NCBI RefSeq assembly: GCF_024623325.1
Contig: NZ_JANJZD010000031.1
Coordinates: forward strand, 1-52,265
Source: Acetatifactor muris
GTDB taxonomy: Bacteria; Bacillota; Clostridia; Lachnospirales; Lachnospiraceae
Length of the DNA stretch: 52,265 bases
Direction of reading: 5' to 3'
This document shows positions 17,412 through 27,294 of this stretch, piece by piece. The first letter of the stretch is position 1, and the number at the start of each line of letters is the position of its first letter. A program made the translations under genes and the position numbers. The notes beneath the pieces are model-generated. The model was not told where the DNA came from. It did no database searches and saw only the letters and a program-made list of their open reading frames with translations.

Positions 17412-18332
17412 TTACGGCAGCGGATGTCCGGCGGCCAGGTACAGCCGGTACCACTCCTCCCGGGTCAGCCGAACCTCACAGGCCTGAATGATCTCCTTCA
17501 GACGGGACTCCCTGGCCGTGCCGGTAATCAATTGCATCTGCGCCGGATGGCGAAGAATCCATGCTGCCGCGATCGTCGTAGGGGTGGTGTGATACTGCTC
17601 CGCCAGGCTGTCCAGCTCCCGGTTCAGCTCTGGACAACGCTCATCTCCCAGGAAACATCCGCCCCAGTTGGGCATCTGGAATGGGGACCACGCCTGGATG
17701 GTCATACCGCGCAGCCTGGAATAGTCCAGTACGCTCCCATCCCGGTCGACGGCACCCGGCGTCTCCATGTTGACTTCCAGGCCGTTGGCCACCATATTGG
17801 AGGCGGGGAGGCTGAACTGCAGCTGGTTGATCAGCAGCGGCTGCTGAACGGTTTTTTTCAGCAGTTCGATCTGCATGGGCCTGTGGTTGGATACGCCGAA
17901 ATGGCGCACCTTTCCCTTCCGCTCCAGCTCATCAAATGCAGCGGCTACCTCTTCCGGTTCCACCAGCGCATCGGGACGGTGGATCAGCAGTACGTCCAGA
18001 TAATCGGTGCCCAGGCGGTTCAGAATCCCATCCGCTGCCTTCAGCAGGTGCTCCCTGGAAGAATCAAAGAATCCCTGCCGAATGCCGCATTTGGACTGCA
18101 GGATCAAGTCCTCCCGCCGGATCGAGGGATCATTTTGCAGCACCGCGCCAAAGTGCTCTTCGCAGCTGCCGCCGCCGTAGATGTCGGCATGGTCAAAATA
18201 GTTTGCGCCGCAGTCCAATGCCGTATGGATGAACCGCCCCAGCGCCGCTCTGTCCAGCTCTCCCAGCCGCATACAACCCACGACAACGGAGGGGACCATC
18301 CATCCGCTGCCGCCTAATGGAATTTGTTTCAT
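17412..18332 (-). CDS. Aldo/keto reductase (YdhF-like)
   Basis: 306 residues, AKR barrel. Seen: VVVGCMRLGEL, catalytic Asp and Tyr in NYFDHADIYGGG, Lys in DLILQSKCGIRQG, His in VLLIHRPDAL and a C-terminal cofactor segment ITGTARESRLKEI. The order matches the YdhF group of NADP-dependent oxidoreductases. AAGGAG precedes the ATG and a good promoter lies 30-60 bp upstream. It is the first gene of the long run to 6765, though it may simply be an independent reductase. Confidence 0.9.
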   Translation of the reverse strand: MKQIPLGGSGWMVPSVVVGCMRLGELDRAALGRFIHTALDCGANYFDHADIYGGGSCEEHFGAVLQNDPSIRREDLILQSKCGIRQGFFDSSREHLLKAADGILNRLGTDYLDVLLIHRPDALVEPEEVAAAFDELERKGKVRHFGVSNHRPMQIELLKKTVQQPLLINQLQFSLPASNMVANGLEVNMETPGAVDRDGSVLDYSRLRGMTIQAWSPFQMPNWGGCFLGDERCPELNRELDSLAEQYHTTPTTIAAAWILRHPAQMQLITGTARESRLKEIIQACEVRLTREEWYRLYLAAGHPLP

Positions 18333-18363
18333 TGCAGATATCTCCTTTCCATTTTTCCTAAAT

Positions 18364-18392
18364 AATATACCATATCTCTACTCATGCCACAA
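18364..18392 (-). promoter_or_regulatory. Sigma-70-type promoter of the AKR-led gene run
   Basis: On the minus strand TTGTGG, a 17-bp spacer and TATATT lie upstream of the aldo/keto reductase start. An imperfect operator-like inverted repeat (TTCAAC, 5 bases, GTTGAA) lies farther upstream at 18437-18453. Confidence 0.6.
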
Positions 18393-18621
18393 GCCTATGA
18401 AAAACCTGCATTTTTTCGGTGCATCTTTTCCGTATTTTCAACTAACGGTTGAATTTCCAGCATGAACTAACCGACATGGTTATGGCTTTTTTCATTTTTT
18501 GTAGTAAAATGAAACCAGAAAAGGAAGGAGACATGAATATTGGTTAGAGCTATGTCCGAAAAATGCAACAAAGGCAGCTGCAATAATGCTGACGACATGG
18601 CAAAATGGCTGGAATCACACT

Positions 18622-19158
18622 CTATCGTTCCCCAATGACCCATTCCTCATTTGAATAGCGGAATCGTTTATGGTGAATTCGAAATCCCTGCTTCCTCATT
18701 TGTTTTATGAGTGTATGCATAAAAAAGCCATGGGTGACAATCATGCAGTCTTTATCCCTTTTGATTATCATTTCTACAAATTGCCCTGCGCGGTAAACAG
18801 TTTCCGTTCTGCCTTCTTTTTGCGAACGGCTGTTAAAAAGCCATTGCAGCCGCCCACAAACATTCCAAAACAGTAACGGCAGCCTTTTATGCGAGTTAAT
18901 GCCTGCACTTAGCGGCACCTCGTCGAGCAGTTTTGTGGAAATGTACTCTTTTTCACCGGATAACTGATCAGCCGTTTCTCTGCTTCTTCGCAAACTGCTG
19001 ATGAAAATATCCGGATAGTCCGTTGGTGTGCCATCAGATACCAGTGGAAAAATCGGTGCCTTATCATACAGCTTGCAATCCTCATTAAACTGTATTGAAG
19101 TACTCCAATTTCTCCATTGAAAATCCACTTTCCCATGTCTGATAATCATTGCCCGCAT
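18622..19158 (-). CDS. Histidine phosphatase superfamily protein
   Basis: 178 residues. The phosphohistidine loop is MIIRHGKVDF at the N-terminus, a second Arg lies in ISSLRRSRETAD and the distal His in DCMIVTHGFFMHTL. The family includes phosphoglycerate mutase-like and nucleotide or sugar phosphatases; the substrate cannot be told. GAGGAC lies about 8 bases before the ATG. It is 28 bp behind the DUF4143 ATPase in the same direction. Confidence 0.88.
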   Translation of the reverse strand: MRAMIIRHGKVDFQWRNWSTSIQFNEDCKLYDKAPIFPLVSDGTPTDYPDIFISSLRRSRETADQLSGEKEYISTKLLDEVPLSAGINSHKRLPLLFWNVCGRLQWLFNSRSQKEGRTETVYRAGQFVEMIIKRDKDCMIVTHGFFMHTLIKQMRKQGFRIHHKRFRYSNEEWVIGER

Positions 19159-19186
19159 ATTTTTGTCCTCTAACCTTATGGCTTAT

Positions 19187-20548
19187 CTAATATCCTATTC
19201 CTCTTCCTGTTACTTGTCGTTGTTCCAATGCCAGTCCAATCAGCCGATCCGTCTGGTCAGTCATAAACAGCGGAATGTTCAGCACATCATCGTCCAACTT
19301 CAAATTGTCCAGTGAGAACCGCACACGGAGCCTGACTTGATTCGGGAAAAGCTCCTTGAATTTCTTTAAGCTCCTACTGGTGATGTTGGCCTCGGACTTG
19401 ACCTCTATAGGGAAAATATCATTCTCCCGCTGAATAAGGAAATCTACCTCATAGGGCGGATTGTTCTGGCTCCAGTACCGGGGAACCACTTCAAACTGCG
19501 TGATTAAGGTCTGCAGCACAAAGTTCTCAGTCAGAGCGCCTTTGAACTCGGTGAACAAACGATTCCCTTCTCCGAAGGCCGTAGGAGCCAACTGAGCCAG
19601 GCGGCGAAGCAGCCCCACATCCACCAGATAGATTTTAAATGCAGACAGGTCATCATAGGCAGCTACCGGCAGACCGGGAGCGGTGCTGCGATAGATTTTA
19701 TGCACCAGCCTGGCATCTACCAGCCACTGCAAAGCATCCTCATATTCCCGGGCTCGTGCCCCTTCTTTCACCACCTTGTAGATAAATTTCTTATTCTCCC
19801 TTGCCAGCTGGGACGGTATGGACTTCCATATCATAGAGATCTTCGGGAACTCGCTGATATTGGGGTGCTTGGCAAAATCTCGCTCATAAGCACCGATGAT
19901 CCCGGACAAGGCTTCCTGCATAGCAGAAACGTCTCGTGCTTCTGTCCACATGAGCACTGGTTCCGGCATACCGCCTGTAACATAGTACATCTTCAATTTC
20001 TCATAGAGCGGATTGAAAAAAGCATCAGGAATCGGTTCAATGGTATCCACGCTCTCCAGATACCTGGCCAGATTTTTATCGCCATTGGCAAGCAGAAATT
20101 CCGTGAAGGTCATAGGATCAATCTGCATGAAGTTGACTTTGCCCACCGGAAAGGAGGATGGCTTCGCCAGGGCAATCCCCAGCAAAGAACCGGCACATGC
20201 AATGTGATACTGCGGAGCATTCTCACAGAAATACTTCATGGAATTGATAACCTTGGAGCAGTCCTGTACTTCGTCAAAGATAATGAGCGTCTTTTCCGGC
20301 ACAATTTTCTGTCCACTGGCCAGCATCAGATTCTGCAGGATGCGATCTACATCTTTGGTGGTCTCAAAAAACTGCTTGTATTCCTCGTTTTCATCAAAGT
20401 TAAAATAGGCTGTATTTTCATAATAACGTCTGCCGAATTCTTTGAGAACCCAGGTCTTACCCACCTGGCGCACCCCCTTTAAGATTAACGGTTTGCGGTA
20501 AGGTGAATTCTTCCAATCCAGCAGCTTATTCAAAATCAATCGTTCCAT
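19187..20548 (-). CDS. AAA-type ATPase with DUF4143 C-terminus
   Basis: 453 residues. Walker A PLILKGVRQVGKTWVLKEFG near residue 20, Walker B LIIFDEVQDCSKVI near residue 90, sensor ACAGSLLGIAL. The C-terminal half is DUF4143 with a nuclease-like strand set (YEVDFLIQRENDIFPIEVKS), showing the D...ExK spacing of the PD-(D/E)XK fold. These ATPases are abundant in gut anaerobes and of unknown role. A second run of the same short sequence around the ATG (cacatttttattata at 20562 and 20588) suggests a duplicated promoter region. Confidence 0.88.
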   Translation of the reverse strand: MERLILNKLLDWKNSPYRKPLILKGVRQVGKTWVLKEFGRRYYENTAYFNFDENEEYKQFFETTKDVDRILQNLMLASGQKIVPEKTLIIFDEVQDCSKVINSMKYFCENAPQYHIACAGSLLGIALAKPSSFPVGKVNFMQIDPMTFTEFLLANGDKNLARYLESVDTIEPIPDAFFNPLYEKLKMYYVTGGMPEPVLMWTEARDVSAMQEALSGIIGAYERDFAKHPNISEFPKISMIWKSIPSQLARENKKFIYKVVKEGARAREYEDALQWLVDARLVHKIYRSTAPGLPVAAYDDLSAFKIYLVDVGLLRRLAQLAPTAFGEGNRLFTEFKGALTENFVLQTLITQFEVVPRYWSQNNPPYEVDFLIQRENDIFPIEVKSEANITSRSLKKFKELFPNQVRLRVRFSLDNLKLDDDVLNIPLFMTDQTDRLIGLALEQRQVTGRGIGY

Positions 20549-20639
20549 AGATAGGCTCCTTCACATTTTTATTATAGTTCTTGTGTGGTGCGATCACATT
20601 TTTATTATATGTTAAGAGCATAAAAAAAACAACTCAAAG

Positions 20640-22397
20640 TTACAGATCTTCCTCCAGGTCCTCCCAACCCTCTTCGGACCCAAACTTCAATTCCCCGTCG
20701 AACAGAACCTCCTCCCGCATATCCGCCGCCTGCTGCAGTTGGGCCAGCCATGCTCTTCCCAGCTCCTGCGCATTTCTGACCTCTTTCTTCCTGCCGCTCT
20801 GCAGGCCCGCCATGATTCTGCCGGTCATGGCTGCAATCATCTCCCGTCTGTGCCCGGTGCTGTTCTCATAATATTCCAGAAAAGCAGCCAGCATTTTCTG
20901 ATTTTCGGGCTGTTGAATGGGAGGCAGCATGAGTTTCTCCATCTCCCGGGTATACTGTTCCAGCTCCGCCTCGCTTAAGGTCTGGTTCGCCAGCAGAATC
21001 TGCCTGCGCTCTCCCATTTCGTTCTCCGCCATCACATGAAGAATTCCGTTGATATCATAGGTAAACTGCACGTCCACCCAGGCCTGCCCCGCCGGTTTCA
21101 GGGCCACTTCTATGGAAAGCTCACCCAGAAGTACATCATCATCCACATAATATTCTTCGCCCTGGTAAATCCGGATCCTAATCTCCTTCTGGTAATCCCC
21201 CACTGTCACAAACCTGTCCCTGTGGGAGGCGGGAAGCGTAGAATTGCGCTCAATCATGGGGCTCAGGATATTTTTGTCCCGGTTGGCCTTATTGTTGATG
21301 CCGATGCCCAGGGTGAAGGGGCACACGTCTGTCAGCAACATATCCCGGATTTCCTCTCTGCGTTGTCTGATGCCTGCGTAGACTCCGGCTCCGAAGGCAA
21401 CCACCCGGTCCGTCTCTCCCAGGACAATGGGCTCCTTGCCCAGAAGCTCTCTGAGAAAGCGTTTTACGACCCCCAGCTTTGAAGAACCGCCCACCATAAT
21501 CAGGTCATCTATTCCGGATATTCTGGAATCCGCATCCTCCAGAATATGCAGAAAAAGCTGCTTTATCTTTCCAAACAAAGGCATACAGATTTCAAAAAGC
21601 TGTTCCTCATTCAGTACAGCCCGGCAGATTTTTGCCCCTGCCTCAAGCTTCATTGTCACCTCTTCCCGCTCTGCCAAAGCGCATTTGGCCTCTTCCGAAA
21701 GCTTTCTTACTTTCGCCTGCTCCTCTCTGGTCAGTTCTTCCGGTGTAAGGCCATTTTCCCGGCAGAAATATTCCGAAATCGCCTGGTCGATATCGTCTCC
21801 TCCCAGATGATTGTCCCCCGCCACGGCGATAATCTCTATCACATTGTCAAAGCATTCCACATAGGATAAATCCAGCGTGCCGCCTCCAAAGTCGAAGACC
21901 AGGAGAGTTCTGTCCTCCTCCCCGTATTCCATCCGATAGGCCAGGGCCGCCGCAGAGGGCTCATTGATGAGACGCTCCACTTTCAGTCCTGCAATCTGCG
22001 CCGCCTTCTTGGTATCGCTGCGCTGTTTATCATTGAAATAAGCAGGGACGGTTATAATGGCCTCCTCAATCTCTTCCTTCAGGAAGAATTCCGCGTTCCT
22101 TTTGATCTGTTCCAGCACCATGGCTGAAAGCTCCATGGGCGCATAATCTCTTCCACCCAGAGTATACTCCTTTGCCGTACCCATGAAGCGCTTGAAAGAG
22201 GCCACGGTATCTTCCGCATGGGAAATCAGACGCTCCTTTGCCACCGCGCCTACAGCAAAGCCCTCTCCCTCCACATATCCCACCACACTGGGCAGCAGAA
22301 AGCGTTCTTCCTCCATGGGAATCAGCTGTACCTCCCCATCCTTCCAGTATGCCCCCAGACTGTTAGTGGTCCCCAGATCAATTCCTATGACTGCCAT
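20640..22397 (-). CDS. hscC: HscC-like Hsp70 chaperone
   Basis: 585 residues. ATPase signatures: IGIDLGTTNSLGAYWKDG at the start, LLVFDFGGGTLDLSYVE and LIMVGGSSKLGVVKRFL. The substrate-binding domain is shortened, as in HscC rather than DnaK. HscC-type chaperones work with dedicated J-proteins rather than DnaJ/GrpE; the large J-like protein at 14.0-17.4 kb is the obvious candidate. Start: GGAGAGGG lies 5 bases before the ATG at 22397, inside the last 20 bases of the MATE gene, so translation is likely coupled to it. Confidence 0.85.
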   Translation of the reverse strand: MAVIGIDLGTTNSLGAYWKDGEVQLIPMEEERFLLPSVVGYVEGEGFAVGAVAKERLISHAEDTVASFKRFMGTAKEYTLGGRDYAPMELSAMVLEQIKRNAEFFLKEEIEEAIITVPAYFNDKQRSDTKKAAQIAGLKVERLINEPSAAALAYRMEYGEEDRTLLVFDFGGGTLDLSYVECFDNVIEIIAVAGDNHLGGDDIDQAISEYFCRENGLTPEELTREEQAKVRKLSEEAKCALAEREEVTMKLEAGAKICRAVLNEEQLFEICMPLFGKIKQLFLHILEDADSRISGIDDLIMVGGSSKLGVVKRFLRELLGKEPIVLGETDRVVAFGAGVYAGIRQRREEIRDMLLTDVCPFTLGIGINNKANRDKNILSPMIERNSTLPASHRDRFVTVGDYQKEIRIRIYQGEEYYVDDDVLLGELSIEVALKPAGQAWVDVQFTYDINGILHVMAENEMGERRQILLANQTLSEAELEQYTREMEKLMLPPIQQPENQKMLAAFLEYYENSTGHRREMIAAMTGRIMAGLQSGRKKEVRNAQELGRAWLAQLQQAADMREEVLFDGELKFGSEEGWEDLEEDL

Positions 22398-23790
22398 AGT
22401 TTCCCTCTCCTTTCTCCAGGATATCTTCAAAGCCTTTTCCGGCCGTCTCCCTGGTCAGCTTCTTCGCCCAATTCCCGAAATTGCACTTCAGAAATGCGGG
22501 CACACATTTGAAGATCTGGTCCAGATTCAGGCACCAGAGCACCACGACGGAAGAGGCATTCATCACAAAAGCCATCGTGTAGGAAAGGGGCAGTACAATA
22601 CACCAGATACTGACAAAATCCAATATCATCACATATCGAGTATCTCCTCCGCCCCGGACAATTCCCAGATTCGTGGGCATCTGATAGGACATACCGATGA
22701 TGATCACACACAGAATCAGCAGAAATGTGTCAGCCAGACGCATAGTCTCCGGTTCCAGCTGATACAGCGACAGAATGGGAATCCGCACCAGGAACAGAAC
22801 AGCACTGGAAGCAGCTCCGATTGCCAGAAAAAGAACCTGCATGGTTCGGGCATATTGTCTGACTCTCCCGGAGTCCCCCTCTCCCACTGCCCTGCCGATG
22901 AAGACTGAGGCGGTGGAACTGGCTCCTACTGCCATGGATTTCACCAGCAGAAACATAGTGGATGCCACACTGTTGGCTGCAATGGCACTGGTGGACATGT
23001 GGCCCAGAATGGCATTCTGAACCGCGTTATTCATTCCCCACAGTATACTGCCTGTCAGCACAGGCAACAGCACCTTCCAATAATCCCTGCGCAGATTCCT
23101 GTCCGTGTGCAGATAGTCTGCCAGACTCAGCCTCAGATGGCCTTCCTTTTTTGCAATGTATAAGAGCAATATCAGAAGCTCCGACACTCTGGCTGCCAAT
23201 GTCCCGATGGCGGCCCCCATAACGCCCAGCTGTGGTGCGCCGAAATGCCCATAAATCAACGTATAATTGATACAGCAGTTCACAGCCAGAGACCAGACGG
23301 AAAGGCCCAGAGCAATGCGCACTGTCCCAGTGCTGCGCAGGGTCGCCAGCAAAATCTGCGTCACCGCAAAAAACACATAAGTATACCGAATAATACCCAG
23401 ATATGAGACGCCCTGTTCAATAATCTCCTGGTCCGGCGTAAAAGCCGCCACCAGCGCATCCGGCCACAAACACACAGCCAAAAAGAGTCCTGCCGCCACA
23501 ATCAGTGCAAAATGCAGGGCTATGGAAGAAATCTTCTTCAGGGGATTCGTTTCTCCCTTCCCGAAATACTGGGCGCCCAGTATTACCACCGCCTCCCCGA
23601 TTCCCAGCAGAATCTGCTGGTATACGAACTGAATCTGATTGACCGCCGCCACACCGGCCAGAGCCGCTTCACTGTATGCCCCCAGCATAATGTTGTCCGC
23701 AAGATTGACGCTCAGGGTAATTACATTCTGTAAGATTAATACCACTACCATGGCAAAAAAGGAATGGTAGAATTTCCGGTCTCTGATCAT
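22378..23790 (-). CDS. MATE-family multidrug exporter
   Basis: 470 residues with about 12 membrane segments in two similar halves. Family landmarks are the N-terminal VNLADNIMLGAYSEAALAGV and the second-half MSTSAIAANSVASTM. MATE proteins export cationic drugs or metabolites with a sodium or proton gradient. The start ATG has only a weak AAGGCAGAG site. The gene overlaps hscC by 20 bases, an unusual pairing of exporter and chaperone. Confidence 0.93.
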   Translation of the reverse strand: MIRDRKFYHSFFAMVVVLILQNVITLSVNLADNIMLGAYSEAALAGVAAVNQIQFVYQQILLGIGEAVVILGAQYFGKGETNPLKKISSIALHFALIVAAGLFLAVCLWPDALVAAFTPDQEIIEQGVSYLGIIRYTYVFFAVTQILLATLRSTGTVRIALGLSVWSLAVNCCINYTLIYGHFGAPQLGVMGAAIGTLAARVSELLILLLYIAKKEGHLRLSLADYLHTDRNLRRDYWKVLLPVLTGSILWGMNNAVQNAILGHMSTSAIAANSVASTMFLLVKSMAVGASSTASVFIGRAVGEGDSGRVRQYARTMQVLFLAIGAASSAVLFLVRIPILSLYQLEPETMRLADTFLLILCVIIIGMSYQMPTNLGIVRGGGDTRYVMILDFVSIWCIVLPLSYTMAFVMNASSVVVLWCLNLDQIFKCVPAFLKCNFGNWAKKLTRETAGKGFEDILEKGEGNYGSHRN

Positions 23791-24045
23791 GTATCTCTGC
23801 CTTTCTGTCCCACTTGTCCTCTATCAGCAGGATTTTATCGCTTTTTCATTCCGCTTAATCTTCATATTCAGATGAATAGTTCCATCTCTGTCAGCACCAT
23901 GCTATCAGTATAGCATCAGGCACCAAATCCATCAATTACATTTTCACAGAAAAAGCGAAGCAGATTCTATAGAAATTTGGGTATGTTTGTGGTAGAATAA
24001 TAATGTTGCATAATACAGCAAATCCGGAGATTTACGAGGTGAAAT

Positions 24046-24909
24046 ATGGAACATATAGCTGAGCTGGACGGCGTCGTAACAGGGTTCAATATTACAGGGC
24101 ATTGTATTGACTGTATGTGTGGGAAAAATTTATTTAAAATTGATAAATTTTCCCGAGATATTATCTGTCAAAAAGCCGTTTTTGAGAAAGAAGGATTATC
24201 AAGAAAACTGACCGCAGATGAAGAACAGATTTTCATTTATGATTTTTGTACCCTTTATGTATTAGACCGGAAAAATTATGCGCTTATCGGCAAATGGCAG
24301 TTGGGCAATGATCTGAGCTCTGATATATGCGGAATAACAGTTGATAATAATACTGTTTATTGCTCCATCCGTAACGGAAAGATTATCACCCTTGACAGAC
24401 AATCGTATCTGATAAAGGAGTTTCTTATATCTGAAAGCAGTATGTGGAGCATCAAAACATATAATTCATACCTGGTTTGCGGGACGGTTGACGGGAAAGT
24501 GCTGCTATTGGATAAGGCTACTCTCTTCGTTGAAAAGGAACTTGTTTTAGGGAAGAAAAATATCGGCAGTCTGTATCTCGACGGGGAAGCCTTATATGCC
24601 GCAGGTCACGATGGAAAGCTTTTCAAGGTCAGTATGAGAAGCTTTGAAATCGAGTCTTCCGTGAAGAATGCTCACAAAAAAATGTTTGACTGCGCGGGAA
24701 TATATGAGGATATGCTGGTAACCGTTTCTCATCCCTGCTCGGAAATCGCCCTTTGGAATAAAGATACATTGGAAAAGATAAATATAATTCATACCCCGCT
24801 AAAGCTGTCAGGGCGCACATATATTGAAAATAATTTTATGTATATCTCTTCCCGCAATATATCAGGGATTGACAGAATAAGCTTAAAGGAATTATATCAG
24901 AAACGATAA
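24046..24909 (+). CDS. Cytoplasmic beta-propeller protein of unknown role
   Basis: 287 residues with five or more repeats of about 40 residues ending in short patterns such as LYVLDRKNYALI, IITLDRQSYLIKE and VLLLDKATLFVEKE, as in WD40/PQQ-like propellers. No signal peptide is seen. The gene is the only plus-strand gene for 20 kb on either side. GAGGTGAAAT precedes the ATG, and a weak extended -10 (TGGTAGAAT) lies about 60 bp upstream. It could be a protein-binding scaffold. Confidence 0.8.
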   Translation: MEHIAELDGVVTGFNITGHCIDCMCGKNLFKIDKFSRDIICQKAVFEKEGLSRKLTADEEQIFIYDFCTLYVLDRKNYALIGKWQLGNDLSSDICGITVDNNTVYCSIRNGKIITLDRQSYLIKEFLISESSMWSIKTYNSYLVCGTVDGKVLLLDKATLFVEKELVLGKKNIGSLYLDGEALYAAGHDGKLFKVSMRSFEIESSVKNAHKKMFDCAGIYEDMLVTVSHPCSEIALWNKDTLEKINIIHTPLKLSGRTYIENNFMYISSRNISGIDRISLKELYQKR

Positions 24910-24960
24910 AGCCTCCATGGATGATCACAGCGAAGAGAAAAGCTAAAGGCACAAAATTAT

Positions 24961-25902
24961 TTACACCCTTGTATCTGCAGGTAACCAGGAACATATAACC
25001 AACATTGTATGAATTTCATTTAACCTTATTACCTCTTCCAGTGTATAATTAATACCCGAAAACATTTCTTTAAATTCTTCTATTGTTCGCTGCTTACCAC
25101 CCATACATTCAATAGATAACCTTAATCCATGCAATATTACCTCTTTCGGTTCATATTCATTTGTCAAAATATCTTCTATTATTACAAACTTTGTATGAGG
25201 GCTACAATATTTAAAACAATTCTTTAATATTTCACAACACCTTTCATCATCAAAATCATGCAGCAAATTCATCATTAGAATATAGTCATAATTTTGACTC
25301 GGTACCTCCATTTCAAATACATTTCCCTCTATAAAAGTCACCTCTGTACCGTATAACTCTTTAAACTCATTTCCTATTTCGCAAGGTATTCTGGTATCCA
25401 AAATAAAATACGAACAATCTTCATATCTTGATAAAAAGGCAGCTCCCAGCCCTCCACTATTTCCTCCCAATTCTAATATGGTTTTGTTTGTCAAATCTAA
25501 ATAACCAGCTATCTCTTTTCCCCTTTCATAGGTTACTGAGAAATTACATCGCGAATAAATCTCATACTCTAAATCACTAATTCTGTCAAAGAAAAATCCT
25601 GACTCATCGACTGTTCTTGTATACAGCGCCTCATATTTCTTTATCTGATTTTTACTATCTAAATCCTCTAAAATACATTTATGATTTTTGCTGTGTTCAC
25701 TAGTCATGACATAACACTTTCCATCAAAATCAATCATATTGTTAACAACCAATATTCTCATTGTTGCCTTATATATGCTTTCATTGATTTTCAATTCTCT
25801 AAACGCCTGTGTGCTTAACTTCAAGGGTCCGTCATTGTTAACACAACTAATAAATTTCTGAAAGAAATATACGGCTTCGGCTAAATAATTTATGGAATCC
25901 AT
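24961..25902 (-). CDS. SAM-dependent methyltransferase, O-methyltransferase-like
   Basis: 313 residues. An N-terminal winged-helix-like dimerisation part (KLSTQAFRELKINESIYKAT) precedes a Rossmann methyltransferase domain: glycine loop TILELGGNSGGLGAAF near residue 140, acidic SYFILDTRIP, then YDYILMMNLLHDFDDE and KFVIIEDIL. This two-part layout is that of plant/bacterial O-methyltransferases in secondary metabolism. AT-rich codon use sets it apart from the GC-rich genes to its left and suggests separate acquisition. AAAGG lies 11 bases before the ATG. Confidence 0.8.
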   Translation of the reverse strand: MDSINYLAEAVYFFQKFISCVNNDGPLKLSTQAFRELKINESIYKATMRILVVNNMIDFDGKCYVMTSEHSKNHKCILEDLDSKNQIKKYEALYTRTVDESGFFFDRISDLEYEIYSRCNFSVTYERGKEIAGYLDLTNKTILELGGNSGGLGAAFLSRYEDCSYFILDTRIPCEIGNEFKELYGTEVTFIEGNVFEMEVPSQNYDYILMMNLLHDFDDERCCEILKNCFKYCSPHTKFVIIEDILTNEYEPKEVILHGLRLSIECMGGKQRTIEEFKEMFSGINYTLEEVIRLNEIHTMLVICSWLPADTRV

Positions 25903-26143
25903 TTATTTTTTACCTTTCTGTCTATTGAACTGCCGATACACAGCTGAACTCAAAATATGTACTTATAATTTTAAACGGAATTTCGAAACTTGTCCTTCTT
26001 CAATACGAGTTATCGCAAAGCGGTCTAATGTGCTGTCGCTGACAGTTTCATATCGTCAATATTACCCTGCAAGTTGGTAATATCACTTTCGACAGCCCAT
26101 AAATAAACAAAATCGTCATTTCATTAAAACATATCAATTAAAT

Positions 26144-26260
26144 CTATTGGTACCATTCTGCCTGCTCTCGGTACATTTCAGCATAATAGCCATTTCTTTC
26201 CATCAATTCCTGATGCGAACCATCTTAGATCATCCGACCATCCGCAAAGACAAGAATACC
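26144..26260 (-). pseudogene. C-terminal scar of an ABC exporter ATPase
   Basis: In the frame of the upstream ATPase/nuclease fragment the DNA reads ILVFADGRMI, a TAA stop, then DGSHQELMERNGYYAEM and YREQAEWYQ before a TAG. This is the standard tail of an ABC exporter nucleotide-binding domain, with one Glu codon changed to stop. The join with the PD-(D/E)XK sequence is at about 26260. Confidence 0.85.
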
Positions 26261-27175
26261 ATAGGCTTTCTCCTCTATCTGCCTGAGCGCCGCTGTCACA
26301 GTATCCGCCAGTGTCTCCTCATCCTCCGAATCATGCACCTTGAATTCCAGCACAAAGGCCGGGGCACCATCCTTCAAGGGCTCCAGCATCACATCATATC
26401 GCCCAAAACCGCTTTCTCTGTTGGAGGTAATACGGTATCTGTCCGCTAAATCCACCATCAGCCCCAGCACGAAGCCGTGATAAAAGCGTTCAGGTTCCGC
26501 CGTTTCAGACGGCCTGTTGCCAGCATCAAAAGAGCTGAAGGTATCCAACGCAGTCCGATTCATATAGACATTCATGGCCTTTTTATCATCCAGCAGCAGC
26601 GCCTTGATAAATGCGTTATAGGCAGGTGTATACTCCGCAAGCCAGCCGTCTATCATATGCCGGAACATCAGTCGTACTTCCTTATTCGTCAGAGACAATG
26701 TATAATCACACTCTCCATAATTTCCGTCTATGGTATATGTCTCCACCTTCAGGTAACCGCAGGCAAGGAGCAGACTCCAGATGGCATGAAGGTTATGATT
26801 CAACTGGCTGAATATAATCTGTTCATCAATTGACGCATGGAAAGATTTTCCCTGCAACAAATCTTCCATGACAATTTTTATCTCCGGAGTCCCCTCCTGT
26901 ATCAGCTTTCCCACGAGACTGTTTGAACTGGTATTTGCCCAGTAAGCGGCAAAACGCTGTTTGTCAAGATAGTTAATGATGGACCAGGGATTATAAATGT
27001 CATGTGTATTTCCAAAGGTAAAACCATCATACCAGGCACGGACTTCTGCCTTCTCTGTGAGCCCGAATTCGTCCATGGCGGCAAACACTTCCTTTTCCGT
27101 AAAACCGAAAGAAGCCTCATACTTGCATGAGGTAGAGGTGACTACCTCCAGATGGGGTATGAAAACTTGTATCAT
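26225..27175 (-). pseudogene. C-terminal half of an AAA-ATPase-like/PD-(D/E)XK protein (split gene, part 2)
   Basis: From LEVVTSTSCKYEASFGFTE to QIEEKAYG this matches residues ~240 to 540 of the intact paralogue at 38843-40531. It keeps the nuclease core GFGRYDVMLEP and FVLEFKVHD. The N-terminal ATPase half is missing here but found at 35117-35818 in the same orientation, ending exactly where this begins. The first few codons up to 27154 come from foreign DNA. The natural C-terminus is replaced by an ABC-transporter tail. Confidence 0.85.
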
Positions 27176-27294
27176 AGTAGATTTTTCTTTATTTATCAAT
27201 ATTTTAACGCTATACACACTTTCTTCTATTTTGTATGTAAAAACTCGATTCTTCTCCACGTCTTATTCTTCTCTTCCTACACAGTATCCCCTGA

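Noticed and set aside
18553..18639. Short plus-strand frame MSEKCNKGSCNNADDMAK
   Set aside because: Only 28 codons and overlaps the end of the phosphatase gene; a Cys-bearing start of a lost gene is possible but not supportable.
26058..26083. Hairpin ATATTACC / GGTAATAT
   Set aside because: Eight-bp stem with no U-tract and no clear gene relation; not called a terminator.
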